Assembly: GCF_000632715.1 (NCBI RefSeq)
Contig: NZ_BAWO01000005.1
Location: forward strand, 85,146-149,145
Length of the DNA stretch: 64,000 bases
Source: Parageobacillus caldoxylosilyticus NBRC 107762
GTDB taxonomy: Bacteria; Bacillota; Bacilli; Bacillales; Anoxybacillaceae
Direction: 5' to 3'
Positions 1-9,687 of this stretch are shown piece by piece; position 1 is the first letter of the stretch; each line of letters opens with the position of its first letter. The position numbers and the translations under genes are program-made. A model generated the notes under the pieces. The model did no database searches. It was given only the letters and a program-made list of their open reading frames with translations, and was not told where the DNA came from.

Positions 1-207
1 TGACTGCTTTTGGCCGTAGAGTTTTGTTAAATAAAGACGAACATCGCTATATGTTACTTCATGTAAGTGCTGAATCCCCTGCTCATTCATAAATTCGAAA
101 AACTGTTCGATATCTTGTCGGTAACACACAATAGTATATTGTGAATAATTTTTTTCGATTTGTAAATATTCTATGAACAATTGTAACGCAATTTTCGAAT
201 TTTCCAT
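1..207 (-). CDS. xerC: Tyrosine recombinase XerC, N-terminal part (cut by window edge)
   Basis: The first 69 codons of a gene that runs off the left edge. The protein opens MENSKIALQLFIEYLQIEKN and continues as the helical core-binding (SAM-like) domain typical of XerC/XerD phage-type integrases, including a YRQDIEQFFEFM stretch. The catalytic domain (Arg, His, Arg, Tyr) would lie outside the window. XerC acts with XerD at dif sites to resolve chromosome dimers. The ATG at 207 is preceded by GAGGTG at good spacing. The gene follows trmFO, the order seen for codV in B. subtilis; CodV is the XerC homologue there. The identification rests on the N-terminal domain and the neighbourhood only. Confidence 0.85.
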   Translation of the reverse strand, partial: MENSKIALQLFIEYLQIEKNYSQYTIVCYRQDIEQFFEFMNEQGIQHLHEVTYSDVRLYLTKLYGQKQS

Positions 208-220
208 TTTCCACACCTCA

Positions 221-259
221 CAAGGGCTACTAAATAGTAACATATATTAGTAGCCCTTG
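221..259 (-). repeat. 13-bp perfect inverted repeat between trmFO and xerC
   Basis: The arms CAAGGGCTACTAA (221-233) and its reverse complement (247-259) flank a 13-nt loop. The distal arm contains the last codons and stop codon of trmFO. The proximal arm ends about 1 nt before the GAGGTG ribosome binding site of xerC. No U-tract follows, so this does not look like a simple intrinsic terminator. An intercistronic RNA hairpin affecting mRNA stability or xerC translation is possible but is inference. Confidence 0.6.
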
Positions 260-1566
260 CAATCATTTTTTATAAAATTCTGAATTGTGTCCAATGCGCG
301 CTGTGCGTAACGTTCGTTGCGCCGCTGTTTATCTTTGATCTTTTCCCCAAGCGGGGCAAATAAGCCGAAATTGGCATTCATCGGCTGAAAATGCTTTGGA
401 TCTGCCGACGTAATATAATGGGCCATGCTACCGATGGCTGTTTCCGGTGGAAAGACGACAAGCTCTTGCCCCAATACAAGCCGCGCCGCATTGATGCCGG
501 CGACAAGTCCGGATGCCGCCGATTCGACATATCCTTCCACACCGGTCATTTGCCCGGCGAAAAATAAATCATCGCGTCCCTTATACTGATACGTCGGCCG
601 TAATAATTTTGGAGAGTTGATAAATGTATTGCGGTGCATCACGCCGTAGCGGACAATTTCCGCATTTTCCAGCCCCGGAATCAGGCGGATTACTTCTTTT
701 TGCGGCCCCCATTTCAAGTGGGTTTGGAAACCGACGATATTATACAGTGTGCCCGCCGCATTATCCTGACGCAGCTGAACAACCGCGTATGGCCGTTTTC
801 CAGTCCGCGGGTCTTCTAAGCCGACCGGTTTCATCGGTCCAAAGAGAAGCGTCTGTTTTCCGCGCCGCGCCATCACTTCAATCGGCATGCATCCTTCAAA
901 ATAAATTTCCTTTTCAAATTCTTTTAGCGGCACTGTTTCCGCCGAAATAAGCGCTTCGTAAAAGCGGTTGAACTCTTCCTCTGTCATCGGGCAGTTGATG
1001 TAGGCCGCTTCCCCTTTATCATAGCGTGATTTCACATACACTTTTTCCATATTAATGCTGTCTTTTTCAATAATTGGAGCAGCGGCATCGTAAAAGTACA
1101 AATACTCTTCGCCTGTCAGCTCTTTAAGCCGCTCCGATAATGCTTGCGATGTTAACGGTCCGGTGGCGATAATCGTCGGGCCGTTTGGAATGTCGGTCAC
1201 TTCTTCGCGAATAACCGTTACGTTGGGATGGCCTTGCACAAGATTGGTGACGCGTTCGGCAAACTCGTGACGGTCGACGGCCAAAGCGCTTCCCGCCGGG
1301 ACGGCGCAGGCATCCGCCGCCTGGATAATGACGGAGTTCAGGCGGCGCATTTCTTCCTTCAGTACGCCGACCGCATTCGTCAACGAATTCGCACGCAATG
1401 AGTTGCTGCAAACTAATTCGGCAAATTTATCGGTATGATGGGCAGGCGTTTGTTTCACCGGCCGCATTTCATAAAGACGAACATGGACGCCCCGGTTGGC
1501 AAGCTGCCATGCCGCTTCGCTGCCGGCCAGCCCTGCACCTACCACATTTACTGTTTTTTCGTTCAC
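247..1566 (-). CDS. trmFO: Folate/FAD-dependent tRNA m5U54 methyltransferase TrmFO
   Basis: 439 residues. TrmFO methylates uridine 54 in the T-loop of tRNA, using methylenetetrahydrofolate as carbon donor and FADH2 as reductant. The N-terminus carries the FAD dinucleotide motif [10 protein letters not shown] (residues 10-19). The two cysteines known to be important in the family are visible as Cys53 in LVCSNSLR and Cys226 in EGCMPIE. The start is GTG at 1566 with AGGAGG 8 nt upstream; the intervening ATG runs straight into a stop. The gene sits 21 bp after topA and before xerC, the topA-gid-codV order of B. subtilis. No damage is visible. Confidence 0.97.
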   Translation of the reverse strand: MNEKTVNVVGAGLAGSEAAWQLANRGVHVRLYEMRPVKQTPAHHTDKFAELVCSNSLRANSLTNAVGVLKEEMRRLNSVIIQAADACAVPAGSALAVDRHEFAERVTNLVQGHPNVTVIREEVTDIPNGPTIIATGPLTSQALSERLKELTGEEYLYFYDAAAPIIEKDSINMEKVYVKSRYDKGEAAYINCPMTEEEFNRFYEALISAETVPLKEFEKEIYFEGCMPIEVMARRGKQTLLFGPMKPVGLEDPRTGKRPYAVVQLRQDNAAGTLYNIVGFQTHLKWGPQKEVIRLIPGLENAEIVRYGVMHRNTFINSPKLLRPTYQYKGRDDLFFAGQMTGVEGYVESAASGLVAGINAARLVLGQELVVFPPETAIGSMAHYITSADPKHFQPMNANFGLFAPLGEKIKDKQRRNERYAQRALDTIQNFIKNDCKGY

Positions 1567-1587
1567 GTCATATTCCTCCTTATTCGC

Positions 1588-3663
1588 TTACGATTGCGGT
1601 TCTTCCTCGTAGTCACATGCCGTGCATTGCACTTGCACGCCTTTTTTCAGTTTCTTTTCCACCAATAGTCCGCCGCACTTCGGACAAGGACGGGCGAGCG
1701 GCTTATCCCATGAAACGAAGTCGCATTGCGGAAAGCGGTCGCAGCCGTAAAAAATCCGCTTTTTCTTGCTGCTGCGTTCGACAATATTGCCTTCATGGCA
1801 TTTCGGACATTTGACGCCGATTTCCTTAACGATTGGCTTTGTATTGCGACATTCCGGAAAATTCGAACAGGCGACAAACTTGCCGAAACGTCCCATTTTA
1901 TATACCATTGGGCTTCCGCACACTTCGCAGTCGATTCCCGCCGGCTCGTCTTTAATCTCGACTTCTTTCATTTCCTTTTCCGCGATTTGCAGCCGTTTTT
2001 CAAATTCGCGGTAAAATTTGTCGACCACTTTGACCCATTCTACTTTGCCTTCTTCAATTTCATCCAAATTTTTCTCCATTTTTGCCGTAAACTCGACATC
2101 AATAATTTCCGGGAAAAACTCTAAAATAAGCTCCAGCACGATTTCTCCGAGTTCGGTCGGAACAAAGCGCTTATTTTCTAGCACGACGTAGTTTCGCTTT
2201 TGAATCGTATCAAGCGTCGGCGCATACGTAGACGGCCGGCCGATGCCAAGTTCCTCTAGCGTCTTGACAAGCCGCGCTTCCGTATAACGAGGAGGCGGCT
2301 GGGTAAAATGCTGCTTCGGTTCAATCTTTTTGCCGACCACCTTCTCCCCTTCCTGTAAATCGGGAAGAAACCGGTCTTGTTCTTCCGTCTGATCGTCCGT
2401 TCCTTCTACGTACACTTTCATAAACCCCGGAAATTTGACTTTGGAGCCGCTGGCGCGAAAGACGACCCCCTCATTTTCGAGCTCGACGCTCATCGTATCC
2501 AATACGGCAGCGGCCATTTGGCTGGCGATAAAACGTTCCCAAATCAGCTTATACAGCCGAAACTGGTCACGCGTTAAATACGGTTTTACCTTTTCCGGAT
2601 CGCGAAACGCAGATGTCGGACGGATCGCTTCATGAGCGTCCTGCGCATTCGCACTTTTCTTTTCTTTTCGTTTTTCTTGTGTGACAAATTCCTTGCCAAA
2701 TACCGATTCAATATACGTTATTGCTTCTTGCTGGGCGCTTTCGGAAATTCTTGTTGAGTCCGTGCGCATGTACGTAATTAACCCGACCGTTCCCTCGCTG
2801 CCAAGGTCAATTCCCTCATACAGCTGCTGGGCGATCATCATCGTTTTCTTCGCCCGAAAATTCAATTTGCGCGCTGCTTCTTGCTGCAAGGAGGAGGTAG
2901 TAAACGGCGGCACAGGATTTCGCTTTCTCTCCTTTTTCGTTACCGTCTTGACGGTGAAATCATTGCCATTTATTCGCTCGAGCACAGAAGAAACGTCCGC
3001 TTCCTTTTTTAAGTCCATCTTTTCCCCGTCGACACCGTAAAAAGAAGCGGTAAATGTTTCGTTTCCTTTCACAAACTCCGCTTGAATCGTCCAATATTCT
3101 TCCGGCTGAAACTGTTTAATTTCTTTTTCGCGGTCGATAATGAGGCGCAAGGCAACAGACTGAACGCGTCCCGCGCTTAATCCTTTCTTGACTTTTTTCC
3201 AAAGCAGCGGGCTGATGTTGTACCCGACAAGGCGATCTAAAACGCGCCGCGCCTGCTGCGCGTCAACAAGATTCATATTGATCGCACGCGGATGCTGAAA
3301 CGACTCTTTAATGGCATCCTTTGTAATTTCATGAAAGACAACGCGGCAATCGGAATGTATGTCAAGATCAAGCATGTTCGCTAAATGCCAGGCGATCGCT
3401 TCCCCTTCGCGATCCGGGTCGGCGGCGAGAAACACTTTTTTCGCTTTTTTTGCTGCTGTTTTTAATTCTTTAATAATCTGGCCTTTTCCGCGAATCGTAA
3501 TGTATTTTGGCTCATAGCCGTTATTTATATCAACGCCCATTTGGCTTTTTGGCAAATCTCGAACATGTCCCATGGAAGCTTTTACTTTATATTTTTTGCC
3601 TAGATATCGCTCAATCGTCTTCGCTTTCGCTGGCGATTCCACGATGACAAGGTAATCTGACAT
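1588..3663 (-). CDS. topA: DNA topoisomerase I (type IA)
   Basis: 691 residues, the B. subtilis length. The enzyme relaxes negative supercoils by transient single-strand cleavage. The TOPRIM domain opens with [15 protein letters not shown] and contains DPDREGEA near residue 83. The catalytic tyrosine is about Tyr298 in [13 protein letters not shown]. Three C-terminal four-cysteine zinc ribbons follow (CEVCGSP...[15 protein letters not shown]...CDRFPQC, CPKCGG...CTAC). I chose the ATG at 3663 because GGGGAGGAAG stands just upstream and the product then starts at the conserved [10 protein letters not shown]. The open frame extends 23 codons further upstream, but that extension would run through the promoter. 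It is probably cotranscribed with trmFO. Confidence 0.97.
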   Translation of the reverse strand: MSDYLVIVESPAKAKTIERYLGKKYKVKASMGHVRDLPKSQMGVDINNGYEPKYITIRGKGQIIKELKTAAKKAKKVFLAADPDREGEAIAWHLANMLDLDIHSDCRVVFHEITKDAIKESFQHPRAINMNLVDAQQARRVLDRLVGYNISPLLWKKVKKGLSAGRVQSVALRLIIDREKEIKQFQPEEYWTIQAEFVKGNETFTASFYGVDGEKMDLKKEADVSSVLERINGNDFTVKTVTKKERKRNPVPPFTTSSLQQEAARKLNFRAKKTMMIAQQLYEGIDLGSEGTVGLITYMRTDSTRISESAQQEAITYIESVFGKEFVTQEKRKEKKSANAQDAHEAIRPTSAFRDPEKVKPYLTRDQFRLYKLIWERFIASQMAAAVLDTMSVELENEGVVFRASGSKVKFPGFMKVYVEGTDDQTEEQDRFLPDLQEGEKVVGKKIEPKQHFTQPPPRYTEARLVKTLEELGIGRPSTYAPTLDTIQKRNYVVLENKRFVPTELGEIVLELILEFFPEIIDVEFTAKMEKNLDEIEEGKVEWVKVVDKFYREFEKRLQIAEKEMKEVEIKDEPAGIDCEVCGSPMVYKMGRFGKFVACSNFPECRNTKPIVKEIGVKCPKCHEGNIVERSSKKKRIFYGCDRFPQCDFVSWDKPLARPCPKCGGLLVEKKLKKGVQVQCTACDYEEEPQS

Positions 3664-3703
3664 CCAACTTCCTCCCCTAAGAGGTAAATTTAAATCTTCA
3701 TTA

Positions 3704-3732
3704 TTATTAATGATTCTTATGATATTTGTCAA
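3704..3732 (-). promoter_or_regulatory. Sigma-A type promoter of topA
   Basis: On the minus strand a perfect -35 TTGACA (3727-3732) is separated by 17 bp from -10 TAATAA (3704-3709), about 40 bp before the topA start codon. It lies in the topA-dprA gap, so topA-trmFO-xerC can be transcribed independently of dprA. Confidence 0.8.
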
Positions 3733-3765
3733 ACGTGATATGAAAAAAATTGTTGTTGATTTGTC

Positions 3766-4647
3766 TCAAAGGTAAGGGAATTCCGCCGCTATATCGGCCG
3801 CACACTGAACTAATTTTGCTCCTTGCTGGATGAGCATGTTCGGTCCTTTCGCTTGCTCTAAAAAAATCGGTCCGGGCACGGCAAAGACCTCTCTCCCTTG
3901 CTCCAAGGCAAAGAGAGCGGTGATTAACGAGCCGCTTCTCGCTTTCGCTTGGACAACAACCGTTCCAAGCGATAGTCCGCTAATAATCCGGTTGCGTGAT
4001 GGAAAATGCCATTTTTGCGGCCGAATATGCGGAGGATGCTCCGCTAAAACGAGATGTTCCTCCATTAATTGTTTTGCTAGTTTTTCATTTTGCCGCGGAT
4101 ATATATGATCCAATCCTCCGCCAATTACAGCGATCGTCTTTCCGCCGCTTTCGACCGCCATTTCATGGGCCATCGTATCGATTCCTACGGCCAGGCCGCT
4201 GACAATGACCCAGCCATCAGCCGCCAGCGGCGGAACTAATTGGCGCAGCGATTCGGCCCCCTCTTTTGTCGGCCGCCTTGTGCCAACGATGCTAATCATT
4301 TTTAAATTAGACAAAAGCTTCGTATTTCCTTTTGCATACAGCACCCATGGCGGCTCGTATATATGTTTTAACAAAGGAGGATAGTCTAAGTCAAAAATAG
4401 TGATGATGTGAATATTTTTGTCCCTATATGTTTTTATCATACTTTCAATCTGAGGGGAATATAAATCTTGGAAAAAGACGGTGCTCTGCTGCGAGGATAA
4501 AGACAGGTATGTTTGTAAAACATCAGGGGATAAGGCGAAGAGGGAGGAAAAGGTTGGATCCATGTCAAATAAACGGCGTATCGTTTTCCATCCCGCTCCG
4601 CGGCAATGATGCAGGTGAATGAGCCGTTCGCGAACAGAATCGTACAT
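3766..4647 (-). CDS. dprA: DNA-processing protein DprA (Smf)
   Basis: 293 residues. In transformable bacteria DprA binds incoming single-stranded DNA and loads RecA onto it. A helix-hairpin-helix/SAM-like N-terminal region (LHHCRGAGWKTIRRLF) precedes the extended Rossmann fold. The fold shows ISIVGTRRPTKEG, VSGLAVGIDTMAH, IAVIGGGLDHIYP and the SRNRIISGLS strand. AAGGAG stands in front of the ATG at 4647. It follows the sucCD terminator and precedes topA, as in B. subtilis. Presence of dprA does not by itself prove natural competence. Confidence 0.96.
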   Translation of the reverse strand: MYDSVRERLIHLHHCRGAGWKTIRRLFDMDPTFSSLFALSPDVLQTYLSLSSQQSTVFFQDLYSPQIESMIKTYRDKNIHIITIFDLDYPPLLKHIYEPPWVLYAKGNTKLLSNLKMISIVGTRRPTKEGAESLRQLVPPLAADGWVIVSGLAVGIDTMAHEMAVESGGKTIAVIGGGLDHIYPRQNEKLAKQLMEEHLVLAEHPPHIRPQKWHFPSRNRIISGLSLGTVVVQAKARSGSLITALFALEQGREVFAVPGPIFLEQAKGPNMLIQQGAKLVQCAADIAAEFPYL

Positions 4648-4682
4648 CTTATTCTCCTTTCTATCAATATTTTATATAAAAT

Positions 4683-4714
4683 ATCGTCCCGCATGAAAAA
4701 CGATGCGGGACGAT
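4683..4714 (-). terminator. Intrinsic terminator after sucCD
   Basis: A perfect 12-bp stem (ATCGTCCCGCAT, 4703-4714, against 4683-4694) encloses an 8-nt loop. It is followed on the minus strand by a T/A-rich stretch that is not a pure T-tract. It begins 9 bp beyond the sucD stop codon. Confidence 0.75.
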
Positions 4715-4723
4715 GAATATTTA

Positions 4724-5626
4724 TTAATGGGTTTTGCATTTTTCGTAAAGTCCGCGTTCTTTTAAGACGGAAATTAGCGTTTCACCGATGACGGCTGGCG
4801 TTTCTGCCACTTTAATGCCGCATTCGTTCATTTTCTTAATTTTTTCCGCCGCTGTTCCTTTACCGCCGGAAATGATCGCACCGGCATGGCCCATCCGTTT
4901 TCCTGGAGGCGCTGTTTGACCGCCGATAAAGCCAACGACCGGTTTAGTCATGTTCGCTTTTACCCATTCTGCCGCTTCTTCTTCTGCCGTACCGCCGATT
5001 TCGCCAATCATGATGACGGCATATGTTTCTTCATCTTCGTTAAACGCTTTTAACACGTCGATAAAGTTCGTGCCGTTGACCGGGTCGCCGCCGATGCCGA
5101 CTGCTGTCGATTGGCCGATGCCGGCTTGTGTCAATTGATGAACTGCTTCGTACGTTAGCGTACCAGAGCGGGAAACGATGCCGACGTGGCCTTTTTTATG
5201 AATGTATCCAGGCATGATGCCGATTTTGCATTCTTCCGGCGTGATGACGCCCGGGCAGTTAGGACCGATGAGGCGCGTTTTTTTGCCTTCCATATACCGT
5301 TTTACTTTTACCATATCCAAGACCGGAATGCCTTCGGTAATACAAACGACAAGGTCTAATTCCGCATCGACCGCTTCCATAATCGCGTCAGCGGCAAATG
5401 GGGCTGGAACATAAATAATAGACGCGTTTGCTCCTGTCGCCTTTACCGCTTCTTCAACGGTGTTAAATACAGGAACGCCTTCAATTTCCGTTCCGCCTTT
5501 GCCAGGTGAAGTGCCGCCTACAATTTTTGTTCCGTACTCGAGCATTTGTTTCGTATGGAATAACCCTGACGAACCTGTAATCCCCTGAACGATGACTTTT
5601 GTGTCTTTGTTAACAAAAATGCTCAC
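4724..5626 (-). CDS. sucD: Succinyl-CoA synthetase alpha subunit (ADP/GDP-forming)
   Basis: 300 residues. With SucC it converts succinyl-CoA to succinate in the TCA cycle, making ATP or GTP. The CoA-binding Rossmann domain opens with [11 protein letters not shown]. The phosphorylated active-site histidine is His247 in [14 protein letters not shown]. The start is GTG at 5626, with GAGGGAG upstream; the product [15 protein letters not shown] aligns with the family N-terminus. It lies 17 bp after sucC in a two-gene operon that ends at a terminator. Confidence 0.97.
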   Translation of the reverse strand: MSIFVNKDTKVIVQGITGSSGLFHTKQMLEYGTKIVGGTSPGKGGTEIEGVPVFNTVEEAVKATGANASIIYVPAPFAADAIMEAVDAELDLVVCITEGIPVLDMVKVKRYMEGKKTRLIGPNCPGVITPEECKIGIMPGYIHKKGHVGIVSRSGTLTYEAVHQLTQAGIGQSTAVGIGGDPVNGTNFIDVLKAFNEDEETYAVIMIGEIGGTAEEEAAEWVKANMTKPVVGFIGGQTAPPGKRMGHAGAIISGGKGTAAEKIKKMNECGIKVAETPAVIGETLISVLKERGLYEKCKTH

Positions 5627-5643
5627 GTTTCTCCCTCACTTTC

Positions 5644-6804
5644 TTAACGTACTAGCTCGACAATTTTTTGCGCGCCGTCTGCCATCGATTCAGCAGCGGT
5701 AATGTTTAGACCCGATTCTCGCAAAATCTTTTTCCCCAGTTCGACGTTCGTTCCTTCGAGACGGACGACAAGCGGAAGATTGAGACCGACTTGTTTCGTT
5801 GCTTCAACAATGCCGCTGGCAATCACGTCGCATTTCATGATGCCGCCGAAAATATTGACGAAAATGCCTTTGACGTTTGGGTCAGAAAGAATAATTTTAA
5901 ACGCTTCCGTTACTTTTTCCGCGGTCGCGCCGCCGCCGACATCCAAGAAGTTGGCTGGCTCGCCGCCGTAATATTTGATAATGTCCATCGTCGCCATCGC
6001 CAAGCCGGCGCCGTTGACCATGCAGCCGATATTGCCGTCAAGCGCGATATAGTTTAAATCATATTTCGACGCTTCGACTTCTTTCGGATCTTCTTCATCT
6101 AAGTCGCGGTATTCTAAAATGTCTTTATGGCGGTACAGTGCGTTCGAATCAAAGTTCAGTTTGGCATCCAACGCCATTACTTTGCCGTCGCCGGTGACAA
6201 CAAGCGGGTTGATTTCGGCGATCGAGCAGTCTTTGTCAACAAACACTTGGTAAAGCCCCATCATAAATTTGACCGCCTGATTGACAAGCTCTTTTGGAAT
6301 ATTGATGTTGAACGCTAAACGGCGCGCTTGAAACGCTTGCAATCCTACGGCCGGGTCAATATATTCTTTAAAAATTTTCTCCGGCGTTTTCGCCGCTACT
6401 TCTTCGATTTCGGTTCCGCCTTCTTCCGAACCCATTAAAACAACGCGGGAAGTTGCGCGGTCGACGACTAAGCCGATGTAATATTCTTTTTTAATGTCGC
6501 ATCCTTCTTCAATAAGCAAGCGCTTTACTTCTTTCCCTTCCGGACCTGTTTGATGGGTGACAAGCACTTTTCCCAACAGTTCGTTCGCATATGTACGAAC
6601 TTCATCCAAGCTTTTCGCTACTTTTACCCCTCCGGCTTTTCCGCGTCCGCCGGCATGAATTTGCGCTTTAACGACGCAGACAGGAGTCCCTAATTCTTTT
6701 GCCGCTTCTACCGCTTCCTCAACAGTGAACGCTACGCGGCCGTTTGGCACGCTAACGCCGTAGCTTCTGAGGATTTCTTTTGCTTGATATTCATGAATAT
6801 TCAT
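5644..6804 (-). CDS. sucC: Succinyl-CoA synthetase beta subunit
   Basis: 386 residues. This is the nucleotide- and succinate-binding partner of SucD. It opens [17 protein letters not shown], shows an ATP-grasp fold with the glycine-rich [16 protein letters not shown] loop, and has the C-terminal [14 protein letters not shown] segment that contacts the alpha subunit. AGGAGG precedes the ATG at 6804. A promoter and a cre-like element lie directly upstream, which would fit carbon catabolite control of this TCA step. Confidence 0.97.
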   Translation of the reverse strand: MNIHEYQAKEILRSYGVSVPNGRVAFTVEEAVEAAKELGTPVCVVKAQIHAGGRGKAGGVKVAKSLDEVRTYANELLGKVLVTHQTGPEGKEVKRLLIEEGCDIKKEYYIGLVVDRATSRVVLMGSEEGGTEIEEVAAKTPEKIFKEYIDPAVGLQAFQARRLAFNINIPKELVNQAVKFMMGLYQVFVDKDCSIAEINPLVVTGDGKVMALDAKLNFDSNALYRHKDILEYRDLDEEDPKEVEASKYDLNYIALDGNIGCMVNGAGLAMATMDIIKYYGGEPANFLDVGGGATAEKVTEAFKIILSDPNVKGIFVNIFGGIMKCDVIASGIVEATKQVGLNLPLVVRLEGTNVELGKKILRESGLNITAAESMADGAQKIVELVR

Positions 6805-6835
6805 GCGCCAACCTCCTATGTATAAACTAAAAAAA

Positions 6836-6850
6836 TTCTAGCGCTTTCAT
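6836..6850 (-). promoter_or_regulatory. Candidate cre (CcpA) site before sucC
   Basis: Minus-strand ATGAAAGCGCTAGAA matches the catabolite-responsive element pattern WTGNAANCGNWNNCW at all but one defined position. It begins immediately after the -10 hexamer, where bound CcpA would block initiation. CcpA control of sucCD here is inference from the match and position. Confidence 0.5.
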
Positions 6851-6878
6851 TTTATAATGACACTTTCTATATTGTCCA
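6851..6878 (-). promoter_or_regulatory. Probable sucCD promoter
   Basis: The -35-like TGGACA (6873-6878) and -10-like TATAAA (6851-6856) are 16 bp apart on the minus strand, about 47 bp before the sucC start. It separates sucCD from rnhB-ylqG-ylqH. No clear terminator was seen between ylqH and this promoter. Confidence 0.6.
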
Positions 6879-6945
6879 CCATTTCGACACAAAATTGAAA
6901 AATTTAAAAACAGTAAAATCTCCCAATCCCTTGCTGGAAGCAGGT

Positions 6946-7218
6946 TTATTCCATTTTTGCCTGCCGGTCTAGATGATAAATAAAGGCAAACAATTCGGCA
7001 ACAAGGACATATAAATCTTCGGGAATCATTTCATTTACTTCCAATTCGCTTAATAATTGGACAAGGGACGGATCTTCCTGGATCGGAATGCCGTGCTGTC
7101 TGGCCGCGGCAATGATTGCTTCCGCGACGTATCCTTTTCCTTTCGCCACTACGATCGGCGCCTCCTGCACGTTCGCGTCATAGGAAAGAGCTACCGCCTG
7201 CTTTTTTTCGTTTTTCAT
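6946..7218 (-). CDS. ylqH: FlhB C-terminal-domain-like protein (YlqH family)
   Basis: 90 residues with no membrane segment. The sequence (VALSYDANVQEAPIVVAKGK, then EAIIAAARQHGIPIQEDPSLVQLL and EMIPEDLYVLVAELFAFIY) follows the cytoplasmic domain of the flagellar export gate protein FlhB. It lacks both the membrane domain and the self-cleaving NPTH motif. Free-standing homologues (YlqH) occur in Bacillus; I know of no established function. The ATG at 7218 overlaps the ylqG stop by 4 nt, so the two are probably translationally coupled. Its partner has a FliK-like C-terminus, and FliK is the protein that contacts this domain of FlhB in flagellated bacteria. Confidence 0.85.
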   Translation of the reverse strand: MKNEKKQAVALSYDANVQEAPIVVAKGKGYVAEAIIAAARQHGIPIQEDPSLVQLLSELEVNEMIPEDLYVLVAELFAFIYHLDRQAKME

Positions 7219-8804
7219 ATGCGGTAATCCACCTCGCTATAGCGCTTGTCAAACGCAGCATCGATAGGCAGCAGCGTTTTTTTTGCTGCCACCGCTTCCA
7301 CTTTCAAAGCCGACAGCGTATAGCCATGCGCGGCAAGCCGCTCTTTCAGCATCGGTTGCAAGGCGTTTGCCAGCTCGGGCAAGCGCGGGGCAGGATTGAA
7401 AACAGAAATATGAACGATCCGCTGCTGAACGCGCACGTCGACAACGGTTTCTTTTAAGTGATCAAGAAATAAGCAAAACACAATATGGCAGTAATCAGGG
7501 TCGATTTTTCCATCTCTTTGTCTTTTTCCTTGCCAATAAATCGTTGCATCCGTGTGCTGCCGGCCGAGCTGAAACGGAATTTGCACAAATAGATGCTGGA
7601 TGGGTCCTTCGATGTCCGATAGCAGCTGTTGGCCATTAATATGGTGCAGAAGTGTTTGCAGCCTTTCTTTTAATGCCGGATCATTCACATCTTCCAACGC
7701 TTGCAAAAGGAGCGTCTTTAACGATGAAAACGCCGCTTCATGGAAAGTGTTTGTTTTTAATGCGCGGCGGATCTTCGCTTCATCGCCAACCCCAAGCTTT
7801 GGCAACCATTGTTTTAGCAGATGAAACATTGATAACGCAATATCTGCGTCAGCCAACACCGCAGAAAAAAGCCGCTGTTCCTCATTCGGAAGCAAACCGG
7901 CCTGATAGGAAGCGAAAACGGTTTGAAAGTGTTCTAGAAACGTTTGTTCATCAAATGGAGAGAATAATAGCTGCAACTGCTGCTTGACTTGCGGGAAATC
8001 TCTTTTTTCCATTGCTGCTTGCAGTTTGGCCAGCTCATCTGCGGCAATTTCCGGCACGGACACCCCCAGCCTGTTCAACAGTTGCTGCGCCGCGTTTGGC
8101 TCCGGCTGTTGTAGGGATTGCAGCAATTTGACAAGGCTTTCATAGGCATGAACCGGCGTGTGGAACATTTGTTGAATGTAGCGGCGCAGCGCCTCGACCG
8201 GCTCCGGCTGGTGCGGCGGCAGCGAAGCGAGGCGGCTTTCAACGTGTTGCAGCTGATAAAAAAGCGGTGGATTCGTTTTCACCGCAAGCAGCGAAAAGAA
8301 AATATCTTTTGTCATCGGGAGGCGCTGGACCAACATATATTCCAAAACAGACAATCCCTCTTTTTTATGTTCGACCTTCTCTACTAACGAAGCGATATAA
8401 AACAGTTCTTCTTTCGTAATCGGTATTTTTTCCGCCAACGCAAAACGTAATAGCGGATATAAATCTTTTGGCAACTTCCATTTTTGCAGCAAATATTGCG
8501 CCGCTTCATCGTTTTGGATGGAAGACGTCAGATGGCGCTTCGGCTGTTTGGAGATCGGCTTCCAATAAATTTCGCCATTTTCATGTCTTACCTCAAACAA
8601 ATAAGAATTCCCAGCTTGTAACGACGTTTGCAGGCGTGCGGTAACGAGCTGCTCGCCGACGCGTACAAGCGCTGTTTTTCCTTTCTGCGTTTCTTCTTGT
8701 ATGCTTTCAATTTTTCCGACAATCACCTGTCCGTGGCGAAAACGGTGATAGGTGGCATCAGGGGCAGGAGAAACGGAAAAAGCTTTGTCGATGCGCTCCA
8801 TCAT
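7215..8804 (-). CDS. ylqG: YlqG-like protein with FliK-like C-terminal region
   Basis: 529 residues, function unknown. After an N-terminal beta-rich segment (GQVIVGKIESIQEETQKGK), most of the protein is helical and rich in Leu, Gln and Ala. The C-terminal ~110 residues (strand pairs VVDVRVQQRIVHISVF, then LANALQPMLKERLAAHGYTL) resemble the C-terminal domain of flagellar hook-length control protein FliK. That resemblance is my pattern judgement. I chose the ATG at 8804 because GGGGGGAG stands just upstream; an open frame from 8843 would overlap rnhB and has no clear ribosome binding site. It lies 19 bp after rnhB and overlaps ylqH by 4 nt. Confidence 0.75.
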   Translation of the reverse strand: MMERIDKAFSVSPAPDATYHRFRHGQVIVGKIESIQEETQKGKTALVRVGEQLVTARLQTSLQAGNSYLFEVRHENGEIYWKPISKQPKRHLTSSIQNDEAAQYLLQKWKLPKDLYPLLRFALAEKIPITKEELFYIASLVEKVEHKKEGLSVLEYMLVQRLPMTKDIFFSLLAVKTNPPLFYQLQHVESRLASLPPHQPEPVEALRRYIQQMFHTPVHAYESLVKLLQSLQQPEPNAAQQLLNRLGVSVPEIAADELAKLQAAMEKRDFPQVKQQLQLLFSPFDEQTFLEHFQTVFASYQAGLLPNEEQRLFSAVLADADIALSMFHLLKQWLPKLGVGDEAKIRRALKTNTFHEAAFSSLKTLLLQALEDVNDPALKERLQTLLHHINGQQLLSDIEGPIQHLFVQIPFQLGRQHTDATIYWQGKRQRDGKIDPDYCHIVFCLFLDHLKETVVDVRVQQRIVHISVFNPAPRLPELANALQPMLKERLAAHGYTLSALKVEAVAAKKTLLPIDAAFDKRYSEVDYRI

Positions 8805-8823
8805 TTTTCTTGCTCCCCCCGCT

Positions 8824-9606
8824 TTATTTGTTCGTCTCTTCAAGCATCTCTTTTACCGGCGAGAAAGAGCGGCGATGCTCCTCAATGGCGCCGTACGTAC
8901 GAATGGCTTCCAAATGCTGCCGCGTGCCATACCCCATATTTTTATCAAATCCGTATTGCGGATAGCGCTTTGCCAGCTGCTTCATAAAGTGGTCGCGCGT
9001 CACTTTGGCAATAATGGAGGCAGCAGCGATCGAAACACTGTTGGCATCGCCTTTAATAATGCTTTGCTGCGGCGTCGGGATCGGAAGTGCCATCGCATCA
9101 ATGAATAAATAGTGCGGTTGCGGAGAAAGCTGCTGCACCGCCTTGACCATTGCTTTTTTTGTCGCTTCATAAATGTTGATTTCATCGATTTCTGCCGCAG
9201 TGACCACGCCGATGCCGATCGAAACAGCGCATGATTGAATCGCATGAAACAGGGTTTCCCGCTTTGCTTCCGAAAGCTTTTTTGAATCATTTAAGCCGGG
9301 AATATAGGCGTCTTTTGGCAAAATGACCGCCGCCGCCACGACCGGTCCGGCAAGCGGGCCCCGCCCCGCTTCATCAATGCCGGCAATCCACTCGATTCCT
9401 TTCTCATACAATTGCCTTTCATAGCGGGTCATTTCTTCCCATTGCCTTTTTGCTTGTTCTTCCTGTTTTTTTTGTTTCCGCCAGCGCGCCACCAGCTGCT
9501 GCACGCTTTTCCGCTCATCTTGCATGATCGCTTCAAGCAGCGGGTCATGTTCGTCATCAATTTGCCGCAACAATGCCTGTATCTCTTTGACCGTATATTG
9601 TTCCAT
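8824..9606 (-). CDS. rnhB: Ribonuclease HII
   Basis: 260 residues. RNase HII cuts RNA in RNA-DNA hybrids and starts removal of single ribonucleotides misincorporated in DNA. The catalytic motif [15 protein letters not shown] contains Asp78 and Glu79, and a further acidic site is in [11 protein letters not shown]. An N-terminal extension of about 70 residues, rich in charged residues, precedes the catalytic core, as is usual in Bacillus enzymes. The ATG at 9606 has GGAGAGAGG upstream. It follows the rbgA terminator and heads rnhB-ylqG-ylqH. Confidence 0.96.
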   Translation of the reverse strand: MEQYTVKEIQALLRQIDDEHDPLLEAIMQDERKSVQQLVARWRKQKKQEEQAKRQWEEMTRYERQLYEKGIEWIAGIDEAGRGPLAGPVVAAAVILPKDAYIPGLNDSKKLSEAKRETLFHAIQSCAVSIGIGVVTAAEIDEINIYEATKKAMVKAVQQLSPQPHYLFIDAMALPIPTPQQSIIKGDANSVSIAAASIIAKVTRDHFMKQLAKRYPQYGFDKNMGYGTRQHLEAIRTYGAIEEHRRSFSPVKEMLEETNK

Positions 9607-9654
9607 GCTGCTTGTCCTCTCTCCTTTTTTCTATCATTTATATCGGCATTACTG

Positions 9655-9687
9655 CATAAAAAATAAAGCCCGGGTCAAGCGGGCTTT
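9655..9687 (-). terminator. Terminator of lepB-rbgA
   Basis: Stem AAAGCCCG/CGGGCTTT (9680-9687 and 9665-9672) with a 7-nt loop, followed on the minus strand by ATTTTTTAT. The stem begins in the rbgA stop codon. Confidence 0.85.
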
